A stretch of DNA of 64,000 nucleotides. It comes from Saturnia japonica (Eukaryota; Arthropoda; Insecta; Lepidoptera; Saturniidae). Positions 11,870 to 24,984 of this stretch are shown one piece after another; position 1 is the stretch's first letter, and the number at the start of each line of letters is the position of its first letter. The position numbers and the translations under genes were made by a program. Where the stretch lies: positions 8,990,001 to 9,054,000 of the forward strand of contig CM065320.1 of the NCBI GenBank assembly GCA_033032175.1, given 5' to 3'. The notes beneath the pieces are model-generated. The model was not told the origin of the DNA. It searched no databases and saw nothing but the letters and a program-made list of their open reading frames with translations.

Positions 11870-11919
11870 ATGAAAAAATATTCAAGAAAAATATCTCGCA
11901 AGCATTTGGATATAGACAG
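11870..11919 (+). CDS. Possible alternative first exon of Otop copy 1
   Basis: An ATG at 11870 opens 16 codons and ends with two leftover bases at a strong donor (GACAG|GTAAGT). Its phase matches exon 2 at 15087, so splicing 11919 to 15087 keeps the otopetrin frame and gives a short basic N-terminus. Spliced instead to 12520, it would read into a stop and act only as 5' untranslated sequence ahead of the ATG there. Either reading is possible; transcript data would decide. Confidence 0.35.
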
Positions 11920-12129
11920 GTAAGTACAGGCAGATATTGATTTAAACAAAAATTAAAATTTTTATTGGTATAATGCACGATTTTAGAATACTATATAAAC
12001 TTATAATAAAGGTTTATTGTATGTAATATTATTATTTTAAATATTGTCTATAACATATATATAAATGGATAATGAATATTTGTTATAGAAAATAGTTCCT
12101 AAGATTTATAAATACCATTTGTATTATGT

Positions 12130-12295
12130 AAGTGATCACACGTTATTTACCATGCCGGATATCCTTATCCGCGGATGGTCGAAGAGGAAAAAGGTCCATA
12201 TTTCCGTATCCGTATTCGCAATAATAAGACAGCAATAATCCGTAACCGTGACAGTATCCGCGGATAAACATTTTTAAGACTCCGGCACATCACTG
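12130..12295. mobile_element. Possible hAT-type MITE
   Basis: The right end is CCGGCACATCACTG, with TATCCGCGGATA-like motifs just inside both ends. The left end has ATGCCGGATATCC and TATCCGCGGAT in inverted order. The terminal CAGTGATGTGCCGG pattern suits hAT MITEs, but the left end is interrupted and no target-site duplication is visible. Confidence 0.35.
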
Positions 12296-12519
12296 TTTAC
12301 TATACAGTCAACAGAGTCAACCAAACGATTCTACTCAGTAATAATAAATGACTAACGCCTTTTTGTGACACTCATTATACATACATCTTATTAGTAATTA
12401 TTATGAGTGTATAATACAAAAAACTCTTTAGAATTCAGTATTACATTTAATTTTGTTTCGTAGACGTATTTCAATGAAATTCGAAGGATATGAAAATATG
12501 TTTATGTAATTTTATGTAG

Positions 12520-15500
12520 ATGAGTCCAGCAAACAGAAGCCCACTGTGCGAAGCGACCGAAACGCATCCGGGCGTCACCATTACAGACATGGACACAGTT
12601 CACGAAGAAAACGACAACGACAGGTATGTTTACATTTCTGTACATTAATAATTAAAATATTGTTACTATTTTATTTTATAATATATTAGACAAAATTTAC
12701 TTTTTTATTTAGGGTAATTGAACGTATGTACTTCACTAATTTCCTTAGATGTTGTTTATTTAGGTTGTTAATGTATTATTTTGTGGTACAATAGTTTATT
12801 GAATATCCCGACGAGTGTGAAGCATCTATCACTTTTAATTTCTCTGACTTATTTGTCTGACTTGGATATGATTTAATTTAAATATATCTGCTCACTGTAA
12901 TAATTAAATATTATTACTAATTATAAATGATAACTTGTAAAAGTCAATGAAATATATGGAATTTAAATATTTTAAAATAAGGCATTTTATATTAATGTAT
13001 AGACATCGTGTAGTCACCAAGAACATGAGATGCGATTTAATTAAAGTTTCATTTGTAATTGCGTTTTATTTTAGTAATTAGTTTTATCTCATGTTAATTT
13101 AAAATTTGTGATAAGCTTTGTACATTTATCAACAATGTATGATGTATAACATATATTATGTATATTTGATTATATTAGCAGAGGGGGAAGAAATCAAGTT
13201 TTTACTTGTAGTCAAATTTGCAACATGTAAATTGCAAATATGTTTATAATAATTTTCTTCTTTCTTTATTGGATTTTTGTATGTTTTCTCTTAAAGTTAC
13301 GTCTGATCAGTTTTTTTTTCATATTTATTACTTAAAATAGCTAGCAACCAAATTGTATATCGTCAAAGCGTCAAAAATTTTGATTATGACCAGTTTCGTC
13401 AAACAATCCTCGGATTCGTAGAGTCGTTAGGGTAGGTAACTAATATTTTTAGTCTTTTAAGTGCCATTACCTTCAGTAATGTGTAAACAAATTATTGAAT
13501 TTTAGCCAGCAACATAAAAATAAGTTTACCTTACTCTAAATACTTGATTAACAAACATTCTTTGTGCTCTGTGTGTAAATATATGTTTATTCTATTTACG
13601 AGTGTCGATGTTTAAGATATAGAACCTATATTCAAATTAGGACCTCGAACGCAAAGCTTACGGAAAATTTTCCAGTGAATGCAATTCATCTGTTTCTTTG
13701 AACATCGGGGATATATAGGATGTTGATGATGTTAGTTAAAAAAGAACATAATGACTATATTTTTGAAGTAATAAAATTAAAATTATACTCGGGTTATTGT
13801 TCTTTTAGTACACAATATTTTTTTACGACTAGGTTTCAATGTATAATTTATTTCCATTTTTTTTTTGTATAATAAAAACAATGGAATTTATAAGAAATAT
13901 GTAGGATAGTTCAGAAGACGGATATTAAAAAAAATCAAATTAATACCAAAATTTATAGAATATCTAAAATATTTACACTAATACAGTTCTAGCCGATATT
14001 AAAAATCGTAATATTATGTCGATCCTTCGATATCCTTCAATTAAATGAACTGGTTAAATTTACCGTTAAAAATAATAATATTTTTTCAATTGCACTAACA
14101 ACTTTACCAATTTTACATTTAACATTTTTACAGCACTCTGTCTATAGCATAATTGAAAGCAAGAATTGCATACACAAAAGGAAATTTCGATTCAGTCGAA
14201 AAAAACATCAACAATATTTATGACGTTCGATTGTTGTTTATATACTCTGTTTCCGCCGTCTATTAAATTATATTCTTACGTAGCACCTTCAGTAACAAAA
14301 ACTTTATAAGTGAAGATTTGAGTAAATTATTAATGTATATTTTCTTTAAATGATTAGTTCTGATTCCAAGGTGAAAAGACTAGTTTCAGATGTTGGAAAA
14401 TCGAATCTCATATAAAACCCCATAATAAATTATTAATGCGTTAATGGATGCCTGCCATATTTCAGTGTAATAATATCCATATCCAGCTTATATAAAAAAA
14501 TCAACTAAAGTTAAAATTCAAGTTAAATTTTATTTATCCTCTCATAATAAGACGATCTTTCAAAAATAGTAAAACACGCATTTTTATCTGTGACCAAGAA
14601 CCTACTTGTTGATCTTGATGTTGCCTACTTAACTCCAAATAAACCTTCATCTTTCTTTTCACTCTGCTTAAGTTTACAATAAGATATAAATCTTGTCGGT
14701 CTGAGCTAAGAGCTTAGTGTTCTGATATGAGATTCTTTGGGCTTGATAAATCTGAATATCTATTTGACAGACCTCGTGGCGCAGTGGTAGCAACCCCTAC
14801 TACTGAACCGAGAGGTCCCGGGCTCGGTCCTCGCCGAATATTGACTATTGTGTGATGAACATAACTGTTAGTTGTGGACTTGTGGGTGTAGGTATTCAAT
14901 GTTTACTTACATATGTGTATTACTATAATACATACTTGCTTGCATTAAAGAGTCGTGTGTGAATTTTTTCCCCTATATGTATTATATTCTTAAAATGATT
15001 AAGTAAATACACATAAATTTTAAGTCTGCCTTCTTGCTGAAGTAATTCACCCTTCGCCGCTGATATTTAATTATTGTTTTGAGCAGTGATGAGTCATCTT
15101 ATTCGGATTTGGGGCGACTTCGTGAGCGGACCCGAGCTATGTTGGGTACTCCGGCGGAGCCTCTTGTACAACACTCTCATTCACAACCTAATAGTCGCAG
15201 GATGTCCAATGATATCGAATCCAAGCTTGCTGCCAATCTTAACACGAGGTATAATTTTATAATTCATAATCATAACAGAAAAAAAAATTACATCTTCATT
15301 TTCCTCGAAAAATATAATGTCCCCATCCTGAATCCATCTTTGCAACGGGTGGGAGTGATTTCCGTTGTTTGGATATTACAGAATTTTGTAGTATACTAAA
15401 GCCGAATTCGCGTTTAGTTACTAATTACAATCGATAGCACTATCGGCTGGTGGTAAAGAAGCACAGCATCGTGAGCAATCCTGAGCGCTTCTTGGAATGT

Positions 15501-18500
15501 TCCTGTAGTAAACACTAAACGTAGAAAAAATGATAGAACTGTGGTTGTCTGGGTTTTTGAATCGGTCGTTGTTCGTGATTTTAAACCCACGCCTTCCCTT
15601 GGTAAGAAACCTTTTCCCAAGAGTGGGGCATTTACAGGCGGGCATTATTATAGCATTTTATATACTCACCTGTATAATTTTCCCTTCATTATTATTAATA
15701 ATTTATTAATTTACGGTAAATTAGTCAGATAATGCCACGATACGAAATAGAATGCGTTTTATGAATTCAATCCTTTATAAATATTTCTACAGTGATATGT
15801 ATTGTAGTAATATAACCACGCTAAATAGATTTAAATTCACTTCACATACACGTGTGTACTTTTACGGCATGACAATACAATGGAAGATTTGATATACACG
15901 AATTCCGCTACAATAACAGACATTACAAATATATTAACCTTTATTTTTTACAGTTTACACAAACATACAACAATTATTTTGAGAACAAATTAATGACATG
16001 AAATACACAATAAATTAAATATCTCGAAGATTATTGTTCTATGCCTAAGGTAATTAGTTTTAGAAAAGTACGGCAAATAATTTACTATACTTTCTATTAC
16101 ACAGACGTCCGTCAGCTATAATAGCAGCATTCCGAAGACCTTCTCAGGCACTTGCGTTATGTGCAGCAACGCAACGTCGATTCCTGTCGGAGTTATCGCC
16201 GCACTCACGAGCCTCTGTCGCTTCAACTAACCACGATACACCACCTTCGGCTGCAGAAATATTAGGACAGTAAGTTTATCTATTGAACATTTATTTAATA
16301 ATACATATTAAGTACCTACATATGAAAAGAAAGCAACATAAAAATTAAAAAGTAGAATTAAGAAAGGTTTTGGTTTATTTTTGAATTCGTCAAACTATGT
16401 ATAATAAAAACTCACATTTTACAAACAAGTATGAAATAGAATTAAACATACAAAAGTAATCGATCACTTATAAACCCGAGATTAAAAAGAATGAATACTA
16501 TATTACGGTTAATTCAAAAATTGCTAACTCTTATCAAAACTAATCTTTTCATTAATGAACCTATTGATTACATAATTGCATCGCCTCTTTTCTGGACACC
16601 CAGACATTTATAAAATAATACAATTAAAAAGTTAATGTTTAGTTAAAATTAAACATGATTAGATGGTAATGATCACTAATTTCCCAGCAGTGGGATACTA
16701 TCATTTATTATTATTATTATTAGATTTGGTCGAAGTTTGTTGTAATATGAGCCCATAATTGGTACTTGCATCATTCAGTGTAGCTTAGTAGCTACACACC
16801 AACAGATTTGCAAATTTCGGATGAAAACAAATCACAAAAGCATATACAATACCCGACCACAAAACTATTTTCAAAATGTTATAAGTACTAAAAATATGAT
16901 ATTTGTGTTTTTCTCACGTTTACATAAATCATAATAACTGATGAATATACTACAATCTCGAACGTTAAATTCACTAATATACTACAATCTCGAACGTCAA
17001 CATCACAAATGTAGAAGCAAAACTTCGAGACCTATTTAAAACTTTATTCAACCGTACGGCATTATGTATTCAGTATTATGCCACTGACAATGCGAGAAGC
17101 AGCGTACCTCGCGACAACACTATTCAAAAGCGCACCCTTTATTTCCTAATAGACAGACAGACTTACAACGCCTATGAGAGCATTCAGTGAAAACGTGACC
17201 CGATAAGTATAATTAAATTGAAAATGTTTATACAATTTATTCTTTACTAACCAAATGTTAGATGAGATTTTCCATCGACAACTTTTCAGGAATCATACTA
17301 TTTTTATCCCCAATTTAACCCACTTAGGGGATGAATTTTCTAAACTCCTTTCTTAACGTTAACCTACATTAACAAGGAACTCGTATGTAATTTCATGTTT
17401 CTATACCAGCCGATTTAGGCTGTGCATTGACTGTCAATATTAAGAATTTAATTAAGTAGAAGATATCTAATAATATTCAGTCCTATCTTTTAATCAATGA
17501 GTATAATAATAAGAGTGTGTAATATTTTTAATTAAGTATAGACCACACATACTTAATTTCACACCCATAGTAAACTGAAATTTTAGTTCGTAAATAAAGT
17601 TATAACAATTTGAGTTGTGAATAATATTATATTAAGTGAGCAATTCTTGTAGATACCTATATATATTTAATTGGTTTCTCGGAAACGGCTGTAGCGATAT
17701 CGATGAAACTTTGCATTTAGATAATGTTTAACATTCCAAGTTTACCCAGATAGGAGTTTTTCTTTTTCTGTATATAAGACTCCGAGCAGAGCTCGGTCAA
17801 CCAGATATTTATTATAAACTCAGAATGCCTAGGAAGAGGTATTTAGGACTATTTTTGTTTAAAATACAAAATCATTAAATAAATCAGACTTGTATTTTTT
17901 ATTAAAATTGTTTTGAAATATTACCTTTTTTTCATTTAAGCGAAGCATTGAGCAAGGCTTTATCGGCGTTATACGCTAAGCTATTAGTGGTTTTGGGTCT
18001 GGCTTTCCCTGTCACAGAAGTTATAGCAAATGGTGTTCCCGATGGATACTATCAGGTAATATTTGGTAACATATTTGATCTAATTTATTATTATGCATGT
18101 CATTTGCTTTGAATCCCCATTACACCCCGCTATTTACGCGCCCATTGAAGAGATAACAAAAGAATACTCGCGTTATTATTGCAACCTATGTTTATTCTAT
18201 TTATTCTATTCTGTTTTTTTTTTTAGGCGCGTTGATAAGCACCCGTGCTCTCGGGACTTATATTTTCTTTTAATAAAAGTGATATTATTTTACATTAATT
18301 AACATATATTCTTTTTATATATACCTGCCTATTTAAAATTTTCGCTCTTTAGAATTAATGTATTAAATACGCTCAATTAATAATAATTAGCTTACATGGT
18401 ACATTTTTATTTTCAGGGATTTTATTTATATCTGTATTTGGTATCCGTCTTATTCGTGGTATTTCAATACGTTAACATCATGCGTCAAAAGGCTGTCACT

Positions 18501-21500
18501 ATGATAATTCACAATTACGGTAAGACCTTCATTTCCGAATGTACTGAATAAAACAATAAGAAAACAAACGATATGCAATGAAAAATATATTTAAATAATT
18601 AACCGCATTTGCTTAACAAAATGAGGCATTAAAATCACATCGTATTTGCATAATTACAGCTGCCAAGAACATTACCTTTAGTTTGCATTCCTCTAACGTT
18701 TTAAGCTATTCGTATAAATGTGAAAATAAAAAATTACTCTATAGGTACATACCTACTTATTAAGGAACGATAACAATGATTTCACCGTATATATTTTACA
18801 GAAGGAAATGAAAAGGATGATAAAAGCGGAAAAATGACGCCTGGAAATAAATCAAAATTAAAAGAAAGTATTTCACGTTATGGCAGTTTCTATTTGAGAC
18901 TCGGCGCCATTGGTAAGTGCTATTATTTTTTTAGGTTGCGAATAAACTTGTTTAATTAAATATCATAAATTAACTATTCTCATTTCCACAGCTTTTGGTA
19001 TCGGTTCTATGGTATACAGCGGGTTAGAATTCGGTGAATATTTCGAAATGACAGATAGATGTCGCTCAATCCTATCTGTCGTAACACCAGCATTACGGAT
19101 GACACTAACATTAGCACAGATGCAGTTCATATTCCTCACAAATAAGGATATCGAATCGGGAAGTTACAAAATTATCCAAAGGTTCGGTTTCATGCACATG
19201 GTTGCAACGAATTTATGTGAATGGTTGTACGTCCTCGTCGAGGAGACCAAGCATGAGATACATCACTTGGAACATGCAATTTTATTAACAGATAATTCTA
19301 CTCATAACGTCACGGAAGAAATTTCCTGTCGAAGATCCAATATTATGGGCACTCTACTACAAAACGCTTCACCGTTTCTATTCCCATGTACCATAGAATA
19401 CTCATTAATTTGTGCAGTTATATTTTATGAAATGTGGAAAGAGGTAGGCATGGCTTTTAACAATCATTGTAATACCAAGACAAATATAATTAAAAATTGA
19501 TTATAATCACTAATTTTACAGGTCAAATGCACACCTGAAGATTTTGAAAAGAAATATTCTGCTCCCAAAAACAAATCACGCAACAATTCTGTTACACCTG
19601 AGAAAATTTTGCAACAATTTGGTAATTTTGTACTTAGTTGTTATAGTCAACGTTCAAGAATTGATAAAAAATTTTGTTACTCTTTTGGCTAAGGCTAAAA
19701 ATATTCAGTAGTCAAGTCTAGTTTAAATTTTTTTTTTACGTTTATATTTTTTTATTTTACTTTTATAATTATTACATGTACATACATAACTACAGATTAA
19801 AATATATTATGAAAAGGAGTCCCTTTAGGCAAGGTTCCGAAGATACTGGCAGCGTTCCCCCTTTGAATAGCTAGACTAATTCTTTGTCCGAGGTAGCTGC
19901 CAGCTCTTCGGTCTCCTGTGATGTCGACTAACCTTTTTACTATTTCCTTAAAAAGCCTTGTAGCGCTAGGACCCCACGGGCCAAGGGTCTCGACGCCGAA
20001 TGGGACAAAATCATATTCAGAGCCCAGACCCCTATATTTGCATGCTTTAGCTTTTTCAGCCGCCTCACAAGCTACACCAGCTCTGTTGCTGGTTCCAAGT
20101 AGATGGGAAGGGGCTAGCGTGTCTGAACAGGTTGCATCCCATACTAACACCCGGCTCATCTTCCATGGAACCAAACTCATACCGTCCGGTCTCTTGCCAT
20201 CGTCTCTTGCAATACCAGTCGGCTCAAGTAAACTTGGAACGTTGACGGTGGCAAGTGACCGGCGTATGATATCGTTAAGTGCGGCATGTCTCGAGAAGCG
20301 GCCTGCACTTTTTTGACATGACAGTCCGTGATGTCCTAGCTTGTCGACATCACTGCCACAGGGACATTTATGAGGAACGCAGACCGGAACCCCAAGCCGT
20401 AGACAGGTTGCGATTCGGAGCGTGTCAGGTTCAAGAAATGTTCCTGTATTTGACGAAGGATACGCTTGAAGCCAGTAGCCGGCCTCATGCGCACCCACGG
20501 CCAAAAGCCTAGCACGTGCCGAACCCGTACTACAGCTCAAAATATTATCATAAATCAATTTGCAGTTTAAAATTAACTTAATATGTCCATGTTTAAAATT
20601 AAACTTTTTAAACACAAAGGCAGGCGGTTTTAATCGGTTTTTAATTATTTCAGCTGGCATGCTCGGTGTAAGTTCGCCTCATGGCAGCCGTAACGCATTG
20701 CATCACTTCTCCGTAGACTGTTCTCATGCACATCGTGGTTTATTTGCTGGTATTCTGATAATTGTCCTCACCATCATATCTCTGATAATGTTTTTTGTGC
20801 TGGCCAACAATCCAGCTACCGTTATTGTTAGTAATTATATATTCATATTTACGTTTTTGCCTTCTTATATATATATGTCTTAATAACACTAATCTTTTCA
20901 GGATGCCATATTTGAAGTAAATATTTGCGAAGTAGTTTTATATACATTAACGATATTAGCAGCGGCTGCAGCTTTCAAACAAATGAGAGTGTTGCAATAT
21001 AAGAGGAAATCTCAAGGTACTCTATGAGTTTAGTTTTATACGATTGTTTTATTTTGTATTTTATTTATGTAAGAGACTGTATGATTGATATTTTAAATTT
21101 CAGCGGTTTTAGGTCTGGACACTTCATTACTGATTCTAGCTCAAACCGGAATGTTTGTGTACTGCATGTTTAGTTTAATTGGATGCCATCACACGATGTA
21201 TAGCAGTAAGAGTTCCGGTTTAACTGGCTTTTTCTCAGAATTTTTGTCTCTCAACCAGGTGATTTAGTTATATATATTATATTTTAAAAATTCTTCTAAT
21301 TATACAATAAAATAAATAAATTGGTTTAACGAATAAAAGTAACGGCCATGATTATCTTACTTAGTTTTTGATACACACTATATTCCTAGTAATTTATTTT
21401 ATATCTATCTTCTGTACGGATACAATCAAAATTAATTAGGAAGTTTATTTTTGATTCCAGACTATTCTACAGTCTCTGTTTATAATCGATGCGTGGTGGC

Positions 21501-22572
21501 GTCGTTGTAATACGTCTGAACAACGACGGGACAAGCCTGGACGACAACTTGTCACGTTCCTCCTCGTTGCTAATATGGCTATGTGGTTTATCAACACTCT
21601 TGAGAAGGTATTACATTTTTACCTCTTTATTTGTGATTAATAATTCAAGTTAAGCAGAATATAGACTATAATCTATCATCCAGACTTATTCTTAAAGGTA
21701 GCCTCTCACGGTCCGTGATATTGCGGACGTACGCGGACCAGCCGGCACCGAAGCACCGTGGGAAGAGTGTCGTCTGTGGAAGCGCAGAAAAATCCTTTGC
21801 CTTAATATTCGGTGTGTGGCTGTCCGTGCTCGTCGGCCGTGCGTGAGAATCCGCAATATCAATGATAGTGGGAGGCCACTATTAATATATTAATTCCAAA
21901 AAGAACACATTTATTGGATGGTTAAATTATTGTCTGCATTTAGTAAAATACTTCTCTAAGCTGTAATTAGATATAATAAAAATATATTTGTTTAATGTGA
22001 ATACAAACCTATATCTGCTATTTACCTGCTTTTATAGTGTAGACTAAGGAATTCATTAATTTTACTTTACCATTCATCTCGCCGGGAGTTAGTTAAATGG
22101 TCTCTCTCCTAATTCCAAGAACTTTATGTAAAGTATTATATTTAAAAAATATATTAGGTATTTTTTGATTAACATATAAACAAAACACTACGTGGTGTAT
22201 TATAGGTACATGCTCGTACATGTTTTAAATTGTAATTATATTTAAAAAATATTATGTTTAAAGTTAGCATTGGCATTTGGCATTCATTTACTTATTATTT
22301 TGATTAGTATAATATTAGGCTAGAGATAATTGTAAGTTAAAGTAAAATAAACTCGCAACTAAACGAAATAATATTCTAATGAAGACAACTTGTTACAGAA
22401 TCGTGCGGAGTTTAGACCAGCTCATTTAGCATTCTATGGTCCATGGGCATGGACGATCATCACGCATGTGTCAATGCCTCTCGCTATCTTCTATCGGTTC
22501 CATTCTACCATCTGCCTCTTCGAAATATGGAAGAACTGTTTCAAAAATAAGCCGATATATTTGAATGTGTAA
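12520..22572 (+). CDS. Otop: Otopetrin proton channel, copy 1 (13 exons, 691 aa)
   Basis: Exons: 12520-12623, 15087-15248, 16105-16269, 17941-18055, 18417-18519, 18802-18912, 18992-19443, 19522-19621, 20654-20826, 20902-21016, 21104-21258, 21461-21607, 22399-22572. All junctions are GT-AG, phases agree and the total is 2,076 nt. Otopetrins form dimeric proton channels in the plasma membrane; the Drosophila members are known for acid sensing. The first about 145 residues are a polar, Ser/Arg-rich cytoplasmic tail. Then come 12 hydrophobic segments in two halves (six in exons 4-7, six in exons 9-13), as in the family. Family-like motifs are FGFMHMVATNLCEWLYVLVE and IEYSLICAVIFYEMWKE (exon 7), HFSVDCSHAHRGLFAG (exon 9), [12 protein letters not shown] (exon 12) and WAWTIITHVSMPLAIFYRF (exon 13). 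Three N-glycosylation sequons sit in the exon 7 loop. The ATG at 12520 directly follows a possible acceptor, so an upstream untranslated exon is likely. A paralog follows 4 kb downstream. Confidence is high except for the first exon. Confidence 0.9.
14766..14945 (+). repeat. tRNA-derived SINE in Otop copy 1 intron 1
   Basis: CTCGTGGCGCAGTGGTAGC fits a Pol III A box, and GGGCTCGGTCC about 40 bp on fits a decayed B box. The following 'gactattgtgtgatgaacat' tail looks like a SINE body. An antisense 61-codon ORF across it is incidental. Confidence 0.6.
17632..17825 (+). repeat. Dispersed repeat pair, copy 1
   Basis: Matches 52611-52780 over most of its length: 'attaagtgagcaattct', 'aacggct', 'atgaaactttg', 'tatttagat' and 'ctcggtc..ccagatattt' in the same order. 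It ends about 115 bp before exon 4 of Otop copy 1; the other copy sits in the last intron of Rbx1. Confidence 0.6.
19797..20560 (-). CDS. Retroelement ORF with Zn motif and restriction-like endonuclease
   Basis: An antisense ORF of 287 codons (to 20660) lies inside intron 8 of Otop copy 1; its first 40 or so codons are probably flanking sequence. At residues 99-115 it has C-x-C-x8-H-x4-C (CPCGSDVDKLGHHGLSC), followed by KRPDG at 156-160 and VWDATCSD at 173-180. RPD followed about 15 residues later by D, preceded by a CCHC knuckle, is the layout of the restriction-like endonuclease of R2/R4/CRE-type non-LTR retrotransposons. No reverse transcriptase is visible beside it, so it is a 5'-truncated copy or an orphan domain. 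The frame is undamaged, suggesting recent insertion. Family assignment is from motifs only. Confidence 0.65.
21696..21881. mobile_element. MITE with 30-bp inverted ends flanked by TTAA
   Basis: The left end (GTAGCCTCTCAC ... GATATTGCGGA) and the reverse complement of the right end (GTGGCCTCCCAC ... GATATTGCGGA) match with some substitutions over 30 bp. Both sides are bounded by TTAA (21692-21695 and 21882-21885), the piggyBac-type target. It is CpG-rich against an AT-rich host intron (the last intron of Otop copy 1) and has no ORF. Confidence 0.6.
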
Positions 22573-23215
22573 TAAATAGTGAATTGATTTTAAAAGAAAT
22601 GCTTAATGAATCAATTGGCATGTTAATTAGAGAAAACCATAACGTTGTTTTATTATAATGGAATTTAATTGTATCATTTTATTTCATTCGTTTTTTACTT
22701 TTGAATGAAAATATTAACCTTCACCTAATCACAAAGCCCCTCATCACGTACATTTGCCTGATGCATTACTCTAGGAAACGAATTATGTACCAGGTTTCCC
22801 AAATTAAGCGTTTACTGTATTATGTTAACTGTATTATATAAGAATTTAGGATTAACGATAATCCTAACTTATTTCCATGCTTTTTTGAAAAGTATACATT
22901 CATATAGGTAGTAATTCACGTTTTAATATTACTCTTTAGTTAAAAAAACCTGCGAGATCTTTCTTGAAGTTTTTAACCTGAATGCTTAGTATAAAACTTA
23001 ACACAGTGTACCTTAAATAAATTTTGATTTACTCATTCAAATTTTGATATCTTGAATCTATTTCCAATGATAATATGATTTTGGACATTCATATTTTAAA
23101 TTCTTTTTATTTATCTGTCAATGATTCGCAAGTAGGCGATAAATCGATTGAATAGCCAGTTTTTGTAACAATTCTATTTCACCAACATCTACTCTTTTTC
23201 TTCTTCAGTCCGACT
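22573..23215. other. Otop copy 1 3' flank
   Basis: AATAAA overlaps the stop codon region (about 22571-22576), and another near 23016 could serve as a poly(A) signal. Otherwise AT-rich with nothing recognised. Confidence 0.3.
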
Positions 23216-23455
23216 CCCCCCTATGGACGCTAGGATACCATAACATAAGTATCACTAGCACATTGGTGACCTTGAATCCCCAAAAATGAGCTCTGGAAAC
23301 CCTACTCCTCGCAGGAACACAAGACTAGGTTATTTGGCTGCGATCTTCTGTAGGGGGAAAGTATTCCACCAAATCCTCAAAGAAATTTTTCTGTACCCTA
23401 ACTCTCTTAGGCCCTACCAACTTATTTTATACTATTTCTATATTCAACTATTGTT
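23215..23455 (+). repeat. Dispersed repeat X, copy 1
   Basis: Ordered blocks 'ctatggacgct', 'tatcactag', 'gagctctggaaaccctact', 'ggctgcgatcttctgtaggg' and 'agtattccacc' recur at 24430-24735 and in the split copy 34314-34910. This is a widespread lepidopteran non-coding repeat; the ORF inside is not a gene. Confidence 0.65.
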
Positions 23456-23527
23456 TTTCAGTAAGCGTATTTAAAAACGCATAGTTCATAATATCTCGGT
23501 GTGTTCCGTTATCACAATGTAAGAACG

Positions 23528-23556
23528 CAGAGAGAGAGAGAGAGAGAGAGAGAGAT
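23528..23556 (+). repeat. (GA)n microsatellite
   Basis: An uninterrupted run of about 14 AG dinucleotides. Confidence 0.95.
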
Positions 23557-24023
23557 AGTTATATTTTCACGAAAACGATTGTTTTCATTAAAAAAAACTA
23601 TACGTTTTTTTTACTCTCTTTAAAAAGAACTGGGATTAAAATTGTTTCATTGTTGATGCTTGAATTCTTATCTGATATTCAGATATACTCATCAAGGTTA
23701 CTGAAATAAAAGACTTATGAATTATAATTGCACATACACCTTACAGTCCATAAAGCTGTTATCTTTCAAGTGCATATAATTATTTTTCTACTCTGTACAC
23801 TACATTGCCTCTAGAAGAATCTACATACGTAGAGAAGGTATGTTATAAATAAATTTAACAATCCGACATATTCAATTTTATTTTTCATCAAGAACATTAA
23901 TTGTTAATTACTGAACACTACTTGGTATACATTAAGTAAAATATAAAAGAAAATTGCAAAATTGCTTTTATTTAACTTTTATTTTATGAACACGTTTCAA
24001 TAAGATGCATTATGCTTCATTAT

Positions 24024-24430
24024 AGGTTCAGTACAATCCAAAAACAACGCGACCCCCAAGCCATGGTGAAACTATAAAAGCCGTCTGAAGCTCCAAGGCT
24101 GGCTGGCTAACAGTATAATCAGTTTAAAAAAGCAAAGCCAATCATTGAGAGATCAGCAATCCATCAAAAATCTTCATTGTCATGCCGACCTACAAAGCTC
24201 TCAGCAGGTAGGTAGAGTGATCTTGAAACGCGACAAACCAAACGAGTTACTGTGACGGGTTTATTACCCCTGTATAATGGTAGCCCTACCATCCCACTTG
24301 ATTACTGAATATACACCGACTGATACCAAAACATGAAACGCGTAAGCATACCACTAAGGCAAGTGTGCACCCTGGTGCATGGTGGACGCGATTCTGTCGA
24401 AAATAATTGTCGATTCCTACCACCCCACAA
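24024..24430 (+). repeat. Dispersed repeat, LINE 3'-region family, copy 2
   Basis: Begins 'agtacaatccaaaaacaac', the same edge as the copy near 26982, and carries 'tcaagtgcatgccgacc'- and 'actgaatatacaccgac'-like blocks found at 1378-1700 and 36780-37070. Confidence 0.5.
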
Positions 24431-24735
24431 AATGTATTTTTTTACATTAAAATTAAAAGCGAAATGCGATTCAATGATCAGTGTTATACTTTTTTATACA
24501 ACAAAGGTGGCAAACAAGAGTACGGCCTGTCTATGGACGCTTGTTATACCACAGGGGTCATCACTAGTGCGTTGCCGACCTTAAAACCAAAGAGCTCTGG
24601 AAACCCTACTCACTACAAGAACCCTGTGTTGTACAACGTTATTTGGTTGCAATCTTCTGTAGGGAGGTGAAAGTATTCCATCAGTCGGACTGTCCCAAGT
24701 AGAGAGAAATCTCCAAACAAATTTCTCTATGCCTA
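24430..24735 (+). repeat. Dispersed repeat X, copy 2
   Basis: Contains 'aacaaaggtggcaaacaaga', 'ctatggacgcttgtta', 'agagctctggaaacccta' and 'gcaatcttctgtaggga'. Joined directly to the preceding repeat, as at 36 and 34 kb, which hints at a preferred target. The two overlapping ORFs (24333-24670) are translations of repeats. Confidence 0.6.
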
Positions 24736-24984
24736 CCTTTAAGTAATGTAGTTTAAATATTAATTCTTTAATTAATGTAGTTATAAGCTTTACCTAAATA
24801 CATATATCCACAACAGATATCATGTTAGATGATGACTTCGTAAAAACTCACTTGTTACGGTCGTACTTCATAAAGGTTATTCGGACGTTTTGGTGCTAAG
24901 TTATGGGTACAAGTCGGATACTTTCGGGACACACTTCGTATATACACAACGGACACAACTGACGAGATTTGGTATTTCGAGCGC

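Noticed and set aside
13320..13440. Possible extra Otop exon ending GTTAGG|GTAGGT
   Set aside because: No convincing acceptor, no otopetrin-like sequence, and exons 1 and 2 already join in phase.
19918..20512. Two + strand ORFs in Otop copy 1 intron 8
   Set aside because: Shadows of the antisense endonuclease ORF.
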